A DNA stretch of 64,000 bases from Klebsiella sp. RIT-PI-d (GTDB taxonomy: Bacteria > Pseudomonadota > Gammaproteobacteria > Enterobacterales > Enterobacteriaceae), in NCBI RefSeq assembly GCF_001187865.1, contig NZ_LGIT01000009.1, positions 1,302,001 to 1,366,000 of the forward strand, read 5' to 3'. The notes beneath the pieces were generated by a model. The model did no database searches, was not told the DNA's origin, and saw nothing but the letters and a program-made list of their open reading frames with translations. Every line of letters begins with the position of its first letter. Positions within the stretch are counted from its first letter, which is position 1. Of the stretch, positions 50,813 to 60,186 are shown piece by piece. The position numbers and the translations under genes were made by a program.

Positions 50813-52273
50813 ATGACAACCTTCTACACGGTAGTGAGCTGGCTGCTCATTCTTGGATACTGGTTGCTCATTGCGAGTATCACCTTACGCATCCTGATGA
50901 AGCGCCGTGCAGTTCCTTCCGCGATGGCATGGCTGTTAATTATCTATATTTTACCGCTGGTAGGCATTATCGCTTATCTGTCGGTAGGTGAATTGCATCT
51001 TGGCAAACGGCGTGCAGAACGTGCGCGTGCCATGTGGCCATCAACAGCAAAATGGCTTAACGATCTTAAAGCCTGCAAATATATCTTTGCCGAAGAAAAC
51101 AGTGCCGTCGCCTCATCGTTGTTTAAGCTCTGTGAACGTCGTCAGGGCATCGGCGGCGTTAAAGGCAATCAGCTCCAGCTATTAACCACGTCCGATGACG
51201 TGATGCAGGCGCTTATTCGCGATATTCAACTGGCGCGGCACAATATTGAGATGGTGTTTTACATCTGGCAGCCGGGCGGGATGGCCGATCAGGTAGCGGA
51301 ATCGTTAATGGCCGCCGCGCGTCGTGGCGTACACTGCCGGCTGATGTTAGATTCTGCCGGTAGCGTAGCCTTCTTTCGCAGCCCGTGGGCGAATATGATG
51401 CGCAATGCGGGCATAGAGGTTGTCGAGGCGTTAAAAGTCAATTTAATGCGTGTATTCCTGCGCCGCATGGATCTGCGTCAGCATCGCAAGATGATTATGG
51501 TTGATAACTATATTGCTTATACCGGTAGTATGAATATGGTTGATCCCCGTTTCTTCAAGCAGGATGCCGGCGTCGGTCAGTGGGTCGATCTCATGGCCCG
51601 CATGGAAGGGCCGGTCGCGACCGCAATGGGCATTGTCTATTCGTGCGATTGGGAGATTGAAACCGGTAAACGGATTTTACCTCCGCCACCTGACAACAAT
51701 GTTATGCCATTCGAAGAAGCCAGTGGGCACACGATCCATACCATTGCTTCAGGCCCCGGTTTCCCTGAAGACCTGATTCATCAGGCATTGTTAACCGCGG
51801 CATATGCTGCCCGTGAATACTTGATCATGAGCACGCCCTACTTTGTGCCCAGCGACGATCTGCTACATGCTATTTGTACCGCCGCCCAGCGGGGCGTGGA
51901 TGTCAGTATAATTTTGCCGCGTAAAAATGACTCCCTGCTGGTTGGCTGGGCCAGTCGTGCATTCTTTGCTGAGTTACTGGAGGCCGGCGTTAAGATATAT
52001 CAGTTCGAAGGTGGATTGTTGCACACCAAAAGCGTACTGGTTGACGGCGAGCTGAGCCTCGTCGGCACGGTGAATCTGGATATGCGCAGTTTGTGGCTAA
52101 ACTTTGAAATTACGTTGGTTATTGACGATGCCGGATTTGGCGGCGATTTAGCCGCTGTTCAGGATGATTATATTTCTCGTTCACGGCTGCTTGATAGCCG
52201 GCTGTGGGCAAAACGTCCATTATGGCAGCGAATAACAGAGCGACTGTTTTACTTCTTCAGTCCGTTACTGTAA
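50813..52273 (+). CDS. clsA: Cardiolipin synthase A
   Basis: A 486-residue inner-membrane enzyme joining two phosphatidylglycerols to cardiolipin plus glycerol. Two N-terminal membrane spans (residues about 3-60) are followed by two phospholipase-D HKD motifs: [18 protein letters not shown] and [18 protein letters not shown]. Length equals E. coli. Confidence 0.97.
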   Translation: MTTFYTVVSWLLILGYWLLIASITLRILMKRRAVPSAMAWLLIIYILPLVGIIAYLSVGELHLGKRRAERARAMWPSTAKWLNDLKACKYIFAEENSAVASSLFKLCERRQGIGGVKGNQLQLLTTSDDVMQALIRDIQLARHNIEMVFYIWQPGGMADQVAESLMAAARRGVHCRLMLDSAGSVAFFRSPWANMMRNAGIEVVEALKVNLMRVFLRRMDLRQHRKMIMVDNYIAYTGSMNMVDPRFFKQDAGVGQWVDLMARMEGPVATAMGIVYSCDWEIETGKRILPPPPDNNVMPFEEASGHTIHTIASGPGFPEDLIHQALLTAAYAAREYLIMSTPYFVPSDDLLHAICTAAQRGVDVSIILPRKNDSLLVGWASRAFFAELLEAGVKIYQFEGGLLHTKSVLVDGELSLVGTVNLDMRSLWLNFEITLVIDDAGFGGDLAAVQDDYISRSRLLDSRLWAKRPLWQRITERLFYFFSPLL

Positions 52274-52295
52274 AACGAGCCAAATCGATAATTAA

Positions 52296-52637
<342 letters not shown>

Positions 52638-52681
52638 CGTTCAGGGCAGCAGTGCTGCCCTGATAATCGCCCTGAGAATAT

Positions 52682-52707
52682 AAAAAAGGCTGACTTTCGT
52701 CAGCCTT
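52682..52707 (-). terminator. opp operon terminator
   Basis: AAGGCTGAC and GTCAGCCTT stem around a four-base loop, with six T on the minus strand after oppF. Confidence 0.92.
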
Positions 52708-52712
52708 CGCGT

Positions 52713-53717
52713 TTAAAGCGGGTCAACCTTCAGGCAGGAGACCGCGTGGCGGAAACTCCCTTCCAGTACCGGACGTGTTTTGGCGCACTCGGGTCCGGCA
52801 ATAGGACAACGCGTACGGAAAACACAGCCAGAAGGCGGATTGATAGGCGAAGGTAACTCGCCTTCAAGCAGCTGGATAGTTTTATTCTTTTCCAGGTCCG
52901 GATCGGGTACCGGAACCGCAGACATCAGGGCTTTAGTGTAAGGATGCAGCGGATTATGATACACCTCATCATAGGTGCCCAGCTCTACGGCATGCCCCAG
53001 GTACATCACCAGCACGCGGTCGGAGATATGTTTTACCACGGCTAAATCGTGGGCAATAAATATCAGCGACAACCCCATTTCACGCTGCAAATTTTGCAGC
53101 AGGTTGACGACCTGAGCCTGAATAGAAACATCCAGCGCGGATACCGGCTCATCACAGATGATCAGTTTCGGCTCGAGGATCAGCGCCCTGGCAATACCAA
53201 TACGCTGGCATTGCCCGCCTGAGAACTCGTGCGGGTAACGGTTGATGAGATTAGGCAATAGCCCGACTTTCATCATCATGGCTTTTACCCGATCGCGCAC
53301 ATCCTGACGTGACATCTTCGGATGATAGGTCCGCAGCGGTTCGGCAATAATTTCGCCAATGGTCATACGCGGATTAAGCGATGCCAGCGGATCCTGGAAA
53401 ATCATTTGAATGTCGCTACGCACATTGCGCCATTCGTCCGGCTTCATACCCAGCAGATCTTTTCCAAGCCAGGCCACTTTACCATCGGTCGCCTTAACCA
53501 GACCAATAATGGCACGGGCGAACGTGGATTTTCCGCATCCGGATTCCCCGACTACGCCCAGCGTTTCGCCCTCGTACAGCCGCAGCGTAACGCCGTCGAC
53601 CGCTTTAAGCGTTTTTGCCGGCTGCCAGAACCACTGTTTACCGTCTTTGATATCAAAATGGACTTTCAGATCCGCGATTTCAAGCAGTACATTTCTGTTT
53701 TCTGTTACGGAATTCAT
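52713..53717 (-). CDS. oppF: Oligopeptide ABC importer ATPase OppF
   Basis: A 334-residue ATPase of the OppABCDF system for peptides and murein tripeptides. It has Walker A GESGCGKST, signature FSGGQCQRIG, Walker B LIICDEPVSALD, and the C-terminal Fe-S-type Cys cluster (GCVFRTRCP). Its start overlaps the oppD stop by four bases. Confidence 0.97.
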   Translation of the reverse strand: MNSVTENRNVLLEIADLKVHFDIKDGKQWFWQPAKTLKAVDGVTLRLYEGETLGVVGESGCGKSTFARAIIGLVKATDGKVAWLGKDLLGMKPDEWRNVRSDIQMIFQDPLASLNPRMTIGEIIAEPLRTYHPKMSRQDVRDRVKAMMMKVGLLPNLINRYPHEFSGGQCQRIGIARALILEPKLIICDEPVSALDVSIQAQVVNLLQNLQREMGLSLIFIAHDLAVVKHISDRVLVMYLGHAVELGTYDEVYHNPLHPYTKALMSAVPVPDPDLEKNKTIQLLEGELPSPINPPSGCVFRTRCPIAGPECAKTRPVLEGSFRHAVSCLKVDPL

Positions 53718-54718
53718 ACCAGCTCCTCCACCGGCTTAAAGCAGGCGCGCAGGCGGCCCGGCGCAAATTCCACCAGCGGTGGCGCGCTACTGCAGATTTC
53801 CATCGCATGTGGGCAGCGCGGCTGGAACGGACACCCTTTCGGCAGTCGCAGCAGATTTGGCGGATTACCCGGGATGGTCAGTAACGCTCCCCCTTCCGCA
53901 TCCAGACGAGGAACTGCGTTTAACAGACCGATAGAATAAGGATGGGCTGGCTGATAGAAAACATCGCGAGCGTGGCCATATTCCATGGTACGTCCGGCAT
54001 ACATCACCAGCACTTTATCGCAAATACCCGCTACTACCCCCAGGTCATGGGTAATCATAATAATGGCAGTATTAAACTCGCGCTTCAGCTCATTTAACAG
54101 GGTCATTATCTGCGCCTGAACGGTGACATCCAGAGCGGTGGTAGGTTCATCCGCGATCAGCAGTTTCGGTTTACACATTAGCGCCATTGCAATCATTACG
54201 CGCTGGCGCATACCGCCGGAAAATTCGTGCGGATACATACGCATACGCTTGCGCGCCTCAGGCATTTTGACCGCATCAAGCATTTTTACAGATTCTTCAA
54301 ACGCCGCGGCTTTGCCAATGCCTTTATGCAGCATCAGAACTTCCATTAACTGCTCATCTACCCGCATATACGGATTTAACGACGTCATGGGGTCCTGAAA
54401 AATCATGGAGATTTGTTCAGCGCGCAGCTGGTTCAAGTCTTTCTCAGGAAGATTGAGGATCTGCTTACCTTCGAACGTTGCCGAACCGGTGATCCGCCCG
54501 TTAGCGGCCAGCAGGCCCATTAAAGCAAATGCAGTTTGTGATTTACCGGAGCCTGATTCGCCCACAATACCCAGCGTTTCACCGGCCTTCAGACTGAAGT
54601 TCAGATCGTTGACGGCGGTGACATCACCATCCGGCGTTGAGAACGTGACGCGCAGATCTTTGACATCCAGCAGCAGAGGGGATTTATGTTCCACCGGAGA
54701 AGTTGGAATAATACTCAT
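53714..54718 (-). CDS. oppD: Oligopeptide ABC importer ATPase OppD
   Basis: A 334-residue ATPase partner of OppF. Walker A GESGSGKSQ, signature FSGGMRQRVM, Walker B LLIADEPTTALD and a C-terminal GCPFQPRCP are present. It is three residues shorter than the E. coli protein at the N-terminus (MSIIPTSPVE). It follows oppC by 11 bases. Confidence 0.97.
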   Translation of the reverse strand: MSIIPTSPVEHKSPLLLDVKDLRVTFSTPDGDVTAVNDLNFSLKAGETLGIVGESGSGKSQTAFALMGLLAANGRITGSATFEGKQILNLPEKDLNQLRAEQISMIFQDPMTSLNPYMRVDEQLMEVLMLHKGIGKAAAFEESVKMLDAVKMPEARKRMRMYPHEFSGGMRQRVMIAMALMCKPKLLIADEPTTALDVTVQAQIMTLLNELKREFNTAIIMITHDLGVVAGICDKVLVMYAGRTMEYGHARDVFYQPAHPYSIGLLNAVPRLDAEGGALLTIPGNPPNLLRLPKGCPFQPRCPHAMEICSSAPPLVEFAPGRLRACFKPVEELV

Positions 54719-54729
54719 GGCGGCGCTCC

Positions 54730-55638
54730 TTAACGATCTTTCGGGTCGAGGGCATCACGTAAGCCATCGCCGATAAAGTTAAAACAAAACAGGGTCACAA
54801 CCAGAAAACCTGCCGGATAGAGTAACAGCCAGGGCGAAACTTCCATTGAGTTTGCCCCATCGCTCAGTAATGCGCCCCAGCTGCTTAATGGCTCCTGGGT
54901 ACCGAGTCCCAGAAAACTCAGGAATGATTCGAACAGGATCATGCTGGGAACCAGCAGTGACGCATACACGACCACGACACCAAGGACGTTAGGTACGATG
55001 TGACGCACCACGATATTTGCCGTAGAGACACCGCCGACCTGTGCCGCCTCAATGAACTCTTTGCGCTTCAGGCTGAGCGTCTGACCACGTACAATACGCG
55101 CCATATCTAGCCAGGAAACCATACCGATAGCCACAAAGATCAGCAGGATATTTTGCCCAAAGAAGGTCACCAGCAGGATGACAAAGAACATAAACGGAAA
55201 CGAGTTGAGGATTTCCAGCAGACGCATCATAACGGAGTCAATTTTTCCGCCCAGATAACCAGAAAGCGATCCATATAGCGTGCCGACAATCACGGCGACC
55301 AGAGCGGCAGCAATGCCGACCATCAGCGAGATACGCCCGCCGATTGCCACGCGTACCAGCAGATCGCGTCCGGAGGAATCGGTACCAAAATAGTGCCCTG
55401 AAGCCATATCCGGAGCCGCCGACATCATCTCCCAGTCAGTATCAAAATAGGTAAACGGTGATAATAACGGTGCCAGAATGACAAACAGGGCAATCACGAT
55501 CAGCATAATCAGGCTGGCAACCGCTGCACGGTTATGCACGAAACGACGTCGCGCATCCTGCCAGAGACTACGTCCTTCAACGTCGAGCTTTTCACTGAAG
55601 TTTTCCAGCGCCTCGCTGTTTTTCTTACTTAACATCAT
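54730..55638 (-). CDS. oppC: Oligopeptide ABC importer permease OppC
   Basis: A 302-residue permease with an N-terminal OppC_N span (residues 35-60) and five further spans. The EAA-type coupling motif (EFIEAAQVGGVSTANIVVRHIVPN) contacts the ATPases. It lies 14 bases after oppB. Confidence 0.97.
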   Translation of the reverse strand: MMLSKKNSEALENFSEKLDVEGRSLWQDARRRFVHNRAAVASLIMLIVIALFVILAPLLSPFTYFDTDWEMMSAAPDMASGHYFGTDSSGRDLLVRVAIGGRISLMVGIAAALVAVIVGTLYGSLSGYLGGKIDSVMMRLLEILNSFPFMFFVILLVTFFGQNILLIFVAIGMVSWLDMARIVRGQTLSLKRKEFIEAAQVGGVSTANIVVRHIVPNVLGVVVVYASLLVPSMILFESFLSFLGLGTQEPLSSWGALLSDGANSMEVSPWLLLYPAGFLVVTLFCFNFIGDGLRDALDPKDR

Positions 55639-55652
55639 GGCGAGCTCCAGCG

Positions 55653-56573
55653 TCAGTAACGGATTTTCGGGTCGATAACGGCATACAGCACGTCGACAAC
55701 CGCATTAAACAAAATGGTCAGCGCACCTACCAGAATCGTCAGGCTCAATACCAGTGAGTAGTCACGGTTCAGCGCACCGTTTACGAAAAGTTGACCAATA
55801 CCCGGCAAACCATAAATAGTTTCAATGACCATTGAACCTGTGATGATGCCGACGAAGGCCGGACCCATATATGATAATACCGGTAGCAGTGCAGGTTTCA
55901 GGGCGTGGCGAAGAATAATACGTCGCATTGGTAACCCTTTTGCCTTTGCTGTGCGGATAAAGTTGGAATGCAGCACCTCAATCATTGAACCACGGGTAAT
56001 ACGTGCAATGCTGGCAATATAGGCTAATGACAGCGCGACCATCGGCAGGATCATATAAATGAGCGCCCCTCCGTTCCAGCCACCGCCCGGCAACCATTTG
56101 AGGGTGATGGAAAAGATCATGACCAATAAAGGAGCCACCACAAAGCTCGGGATAACCACCCCGGTCATTGCTATTCCCATCACCGAGTAATCCCACTTCG
56201 TATTTTGCTTCAGGGCAGCAATAACACCCGCTGAAACGCCAAATATGACGGCGAGTAAAAATGCAGCAGCACCGAGTTTAGCCGAGACGGGAAAGCTGGC
56301 GGCAACTAAATCGTTTACAGAATAATCTTTGTACTTAAAAGAAGGTCCAAAATCACCGTGCGCAAGCTGCTTCAGATAATTGAAGTACTGCGTAGAGATA
56401 GGATCGTTCAGATGATATTTCGCTTCAATATTCGCCATGACTTCAGGCGGCAGCGTACGTTCTCCGGTAAAAGGACTTCCCGGAGCGAGGCGCATCATAA
56501 AGAAAGAGATTGTAATAAGAATAAATAGCGTCGGAATCGCTTCCAGACAGCGACGTAGAATAAATTTCAACAT
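55653..56573 (-). CDS. oppB: Oligopeptide ABC importer permease OppB
   Basis: A 306-residue permease with six predicted spans and the DppB/OppB signature (FIRTAKAKGLPMRRIILRHALKP). It is separated from oppA by 84 bases containing a stable hairpin. Confidence 0.97.
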   Translation of the reverse strand: MLKFILRRCLEAIPTLFILITISFFMMRLAPGSPFTGERTLPPEVMANIEAKYHLNDPISTQYFNYLKQLAHGDFGPSFKYKDYSVNDLVAASFPVSAKLGAAAFLLAVIFGVSAGVIAALKQNTKWDYSVMGIAMTGVVIPSFVVAPLLVMIFSITLKWLPGGGWNGGALIYMILPMVALSLAYIASIARITRGSMIEVLHSNFIRTAKAKGLPMRRIILRHALKPALLPVLSYMGPAFVGIITGSMVIETIYGLPGIGQLFVNGALNRDYSLVLSLTILVGALTILFNAVVDVLYAVIDPKIRY

Positions 56574-56623
56574 TGCCCATACCTTCTGGCGTGTGCCTTT
56601 GTAGTACGATGAAATAAGACACT

Positions 56624-56648
56624 GCGGGGCAGATACCTGCTGCCCCGC
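56624..56648 (-). terminator. Hairpin between oppA and oppB
   Basis: GCGGGGCAG and CTGCCCCGC form a perfect 9-bp stem with a seven-base loop and no T-run. It may stabilise the abundant oppA mRNA or cause partial termination, giving more OppA than OppBCDF. Confidence 0.65.
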
Positions 56649-56657
56649 GTATTGCCA

Positions 56658-58292
56658 TTAATGCTTAATGATGTACATATCTTTCGTGTACAAGTCGTCC
56701 ATTGGATCTTTACCAGAGTATCCCCCCACCCATGGTTTCACCAGGCGGGCATTCACATAGTAATAGACCGGAACGATGGCGCTGTCTTTGCCTAACTGCT
56801 GCTCAGCTTTATCATACAGTTCGGTACGCTTAGCTTCGTCAGTGGCTTTAACGGCATCGGCCATGATGCTGTCAAAGGCCGGGCTTTTATAATGCGCGGT
56901 GTTCATTGAGCTGGTGGACAGCATGGTATTAAGGAAAGAAGTCGGTTCGTTATAGTCTGCGCACCAGCCGGCACGCGCGACATCATAGGTACCCTGATGA
57001 CGAGTATCGAGGAACGTTTTCCATTCCTGATTGACCAGTTTAACGTTTACGCCAAGATTTTTCTTCCAGATAGACGCCGCGGCAATCGCCAGTTTCTTAT
57101 GCAGGTCTGAAGTATTGTACAGCAGGTTAAATGTCAGCGGCTTATCTGCGGTATAGCCTGCCTCGGCCAGCAATTTCTTCGCTTCTTCATTACGCTTTTC
57201 CTGAGTCCAGGTAAACCATTCCGGTTTAGTCAGCTTCGCGCCATCGGTGTACGGTGGGGTATATCCGAACGCTGGCAGGTCACCCTGTGCTTTCACTTTA
57301 TTAGTGATGATATCGCGGTCGAGGCCCAGCTTCAGCGCGGTACGAACACGAGCGTCGGTAAACGGCGCTTTCTGGTTATTGATTTCGTAATAATAGGTAC
57401 ACAGATACGGATCAACATGTACTTCCTGCGGGATCTCTTTTTTCAGCTTCTGGAAAAGCTCGATCGGCAAATTGTTATAGGTCATGTCGATTTCGCCGCT
57501 GCGATAGCGGTTAACATCGGTCACTTCCGAAGAGATAGGCAGATAGGTAACCTGATTAATGGCTGTTTTCGCATTATTCCAGTAGTGAGTATTACGCTCC
57601 ATTACAATGCGTTCGTTGACGACCCAGTCTTTTAGCTTATATGCGCCGTTAGAAACGATGTTAGCGGGCTGAGTCCATTTCTCACCAAACTTGTCAATTG
57701 CACCTTTATTAACGGGCGACATTGCCGGGTTAACCAGCAGCTTGTAAAAATAAGGTACCGGCTCACTGAGCGTAACTTCCAGGGTATTTGCATCAATAGC
57801 CTTGACACCCAGCTCAGACGGTTTTTTCTTACCTTCAACGATTTCATCAACGTTCAGGATATGACCGTACTGCGGATAACTTGCATAGGGGGATGCAGTA
57901 TTAGGATCGACCAGACGCTGCCAGCTGTATACGAAATCCTGGGCGGTGACAGGCTCGCCATTTGACCATTTAGCATCTTTACGTAAATGGAAGGTCCAGA
58001 CTTTGAAATCTTTGTTGTCCCAGCTTTCTGCCACGCCCGCAACCGGGTGACCGTCAACAGGAGATGTTACCAGCAGTCCCTCAAACAGATCGCGGCTAAC
58101 GTTAGCTTCGGGAACACCTTCAATTTTATTGGGATCCAGCGACTGAGGCTCTGCGCCATTATTACGGATCATGGTCTGCTTTTCAGCCAGAGTGACGCCC
58201 GCCGGGATATCGGCAGCCAGTGCAACGTTTCCTGCAATAAGCGCTGCCAGGATACCCGCCGCGACCAGACTTTTCTTTGTGATGATGGACAT
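56658..58292 (-). CDS. oppA: Periplasmic oligopeptide-binding protein OppA
   Basis: A 544-residue SBP family 5 binding protein that captures 2-5 residue peptides. The signal peptide MSIITKKSLVAAGILAALIA is cleaved near ALA-ADI. The start at 58292 has GGAG upstream; 12 in-frame codons before it are not part of the family. The bases before the ATG (ATCAACACA) fit the A/C-rich sites that sRNA GcvB pairs with in E. coli oppA. It heads oppABCDF. Confidence 0.97.
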   Translation of the reverse strand: MSIITKKSLVAAGILAALIAGNVALAADIPAGVTLAEKQTMIRNNGAEPQSLDPNKIEGVPEANVSRDLFEGLLVTSPVDGHPVAGVAESWDNKDFKVWTFHLRKDAKWSNGEPVTAQDFVYSWQRLVDPNTASPYASYPQYGHILNVDEIVEGKKKPSELGVKAIDANTLEVTLSEPVPYFYKLLVNPAMSPVNKGAIDKFGEKWTQPANIVSNGAYKLKDWVVNERIVMERNTHYWNNAKTAINQVTYLPISSEVTDVNRYRSGEIDMTYNNLPIELFQKLKKEIPQEVHVDPYLCTYYYEINNQKAPFTDARVRTALKLGLDRDIITNKVKAQGDLPAFGYTPPYTDGAKLTKPEWFTWTQEKRNEEAKKLLAEAGYTADKPLTFNLLYNTSDLHKKLAIAAASIWKKNLGVNVKLVNQEWKTFLDTRHQGTYDVARAGWCADYNEPTSFLNTMLSTSSMNTAHYKSPAFDSIMADAVKATDEAKRTELYDKAEQQLGKDSAIVPVYYYVNARLVKPWVGGYSGKDPMDDLYTKDMYIIKH

Positions 58293-59060
58293 TGTGTTGA
58301 TACTCCAATAATTATAATGACTGACCACTGGCCAGCTTCTTCAGTTCCCGTGAGGGTTCCCGGTCAATGCAGGAGCTTTTAGCGACTGCCGGGCTGCTTT
58401 TTTGTTGCTATCACCGACTTATTTATTACGGTTGGCTCTGACGGCAACCTTACGTCGATTCTTTAATATGTCTCCCCTGTCGAGACATATTGCGTTCCAG
58501 CATGAGATAATCTATTTGAAAATAATTCTCATCTACGCAGTTCTGTTGCAAATTAACTGGCCGGAAAGTATCAAATGCCTCCGCATGCTGCCAATATAAT
58601 TTGCAAATATGTTAACTAATTCTCTTTTATTCCTTCGCCCCTTGGGCCAGACAGGGCCTTGCTGGCGGCAAATTCGATAAAAAATGGCTGCATTTCAACA
58701 TCATCGCATCATGCATCTCACCGGAATGTAACGTAATGGTATTATTTGTAGTATTTTGCAAAACATTAACATTTGGTTACTATTTAGCACATCTGACTGT
58801 AAGAATGCTAAAATTACTAATAACATTTCAATAATCCCGTAGCAAGCCCAAGAGTATAATGTGAGAAAAATAACAGCATGCCTGCTGATATTATATACAG
58901 CAGAATAGCGAGCCTAATTCTAAGGCGTTGATCTATAATGGAGTTGTCTATCAACGGATTTTATTATGAATGCGTGTAATTTCAGCTTCAAATATCTGCT
59001 TTGCTAATAATGGCGCAAACAAAAGCGGTTTCGTTTGCGCGAGAGGAGGTAAAGAAGGGA
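58293..59060. other. Long oppA-ychE intergenic region
   Basis: About 770 bases, strongly AT-rich from 58530 on, without a supported gene. It must contain the oppA promoter and leader. A 13-codon ORF near 58964 has no clear ribosome site. E. coli also has a long gap here. Confidence 0.5.
59013..59040 (-). terminator. ychE 3' hairpin
   Basis: GCGCAAAC and GTTTGCGC form an 8-bp stem that can extend through inner AAA/TTT pairs, about 20 bases beyond the ychE stop. No T-run follows. Confidence 0.5.
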
Positions 59061-59708
59061 CTAATGAACGAGGCCTGGAAAAATGCTCTTGATGCCAGTG
59101 ACAATAAATTCGATACCCAGCGCCATTAATAACAACCCCATGATACGCGTAATGACGTTTATTCCGGTCTGACCCAACATTCTGACCAACCACGGGGCCA
59201 TGCGGAAAACGCTCCAGCAGCAGAACGCAAACAGCGCGATCGCCACTGAAAATCCGAGAAGGTGAATCAGGTTATGGTATCGGGTGCCCCATACAATTGT
59301 TGAGCTGATAGCACCCGGCCCCGCCATCAAAGGCAATGCCAGAGGAACAACCCCCACGCTTTCACGAATAGCCGTCTCTGACTTTTCCTGTTTGTTTTGT
59401 TTATCTTCGCCTAACTTGCCGCTGATCATCGACATGGCAATAGTGACCACCAGGATGCCGCCGGCAATGCGAAATGAATCAATTGAAATGCCGAATAGCT
59501 GAAGAATACTGTCGCCAAGAAAGAGTGAGGTCCAGAGAATAATCGCCACAGACACGTTGGCAGTCATGTTGGTTTTATTTCGTGCGACAGCTGTCTGATA
59601 GCTGGTCATACTAATGAAAACCGGCATGATCCCGATGGGGTTAACCAGGGCGAAAAGGCCAATGAAGAACTTGAAGTAAATAGGGAAATCGAAAAGCGAC
59701 TGGCTCAC
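59061..59708 (-). CDS. ychE: MarC family membrane protein YchE
   Basis: A 215-residue protein of the MarC/UPF0056 family with six predicted spans. I chose GTG at 59708 (SQSLFDFPIYFKFFIGLFAL): CGGAG lies eight bases upstream and the length equals E. coli YchE. An ATG 27 codons upstream adds non-conserved sequence. Function is unknown. It is divergent from adhE. Confidence 0.9.
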   Translation of the reverse strand: MSQSLFDFPIYFKFFIGLFALVNPIGIMPVFISMTSYQTAVARNKTNMTANVSVAIILWTSLFLGDSILQLFGISIDSFRIAGGILVVTIAMSMISGKLGEDKQNKQEKSETAIRESVGVVPLALPLMAGPGAISSTIVWGTRYHNLIHLLGFSVAIALFAFCCWSVFRMAPWLVRMLGQTGINVITRIMGLLLMALGIEFIVTGIKSIFPGLVH

Positions 59709-60186
59709 GGTTGGCTCCGCACCTTCATCAAAAGTGGTCGTTGACGAAACGTCATTATAGATTCGCGCTGAAGATACGCTTTTTAGCAATACACTTCACC
59801 ACAAATCTGACAAAAAACCTGACATTACACGTTGTTATATATTTGTATTGATTATGATAATGTGAATTTTACACTCATTAAAAACACTTAACATTTGATA
59901 CTAACTGGTTAAAACATGGTGCTGAAAGGTGTCAGCTTTGCTTAAACTTGATGTAGATCACGTATTTCATACTCAGAAGTGAGTAACCTTGTCTACACCG
60001 TAAGGTAGCAAAAATTAAAGCAAGGTAGTGCGTAGAGTAAAGTGAAGCTGTTTTAGTAAATCAGTAAATCAAGTGTAAGAAATCCGTTGTTTTGTAAGTA
60101 CTTACGCAAGCAGTGTCTGGTCTGTCTATACTGACTAATTAGGCCAGTGATTTACTAAAAAAGTTTAACATTATCAGGAGACCATT
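59709..60186. other. ychE-adhE divergent control region
   Basis: About 480 bases with a Cra-like box. In E. coli adhE has a roughly 290-base leader whose ribosome site must be opened by RNase III cleavage; the AT-rich sequence before adhE is consistent with a long leader. No other gene was seen. Confidence 0.5.
59921..59936 (+). promoter_or_regulatory. Cra box upstream of adhE
   Basis: GCTGAAAGGTGTCAGC matches 14 of 16 positions of the Cra consensus. Cra represses adhE in E. coli, and the site is about 250 bases before the start codon. Confidence 0.75.

Noticed and set aside
58964..59005. A 13-codon ORF (MNACNFSFKYLLC) in the oppA-ychE gap
   Set aside because: No good ribosome site and no recognised homolog; such short ORFs are expected by chance in AT-rich DNA.
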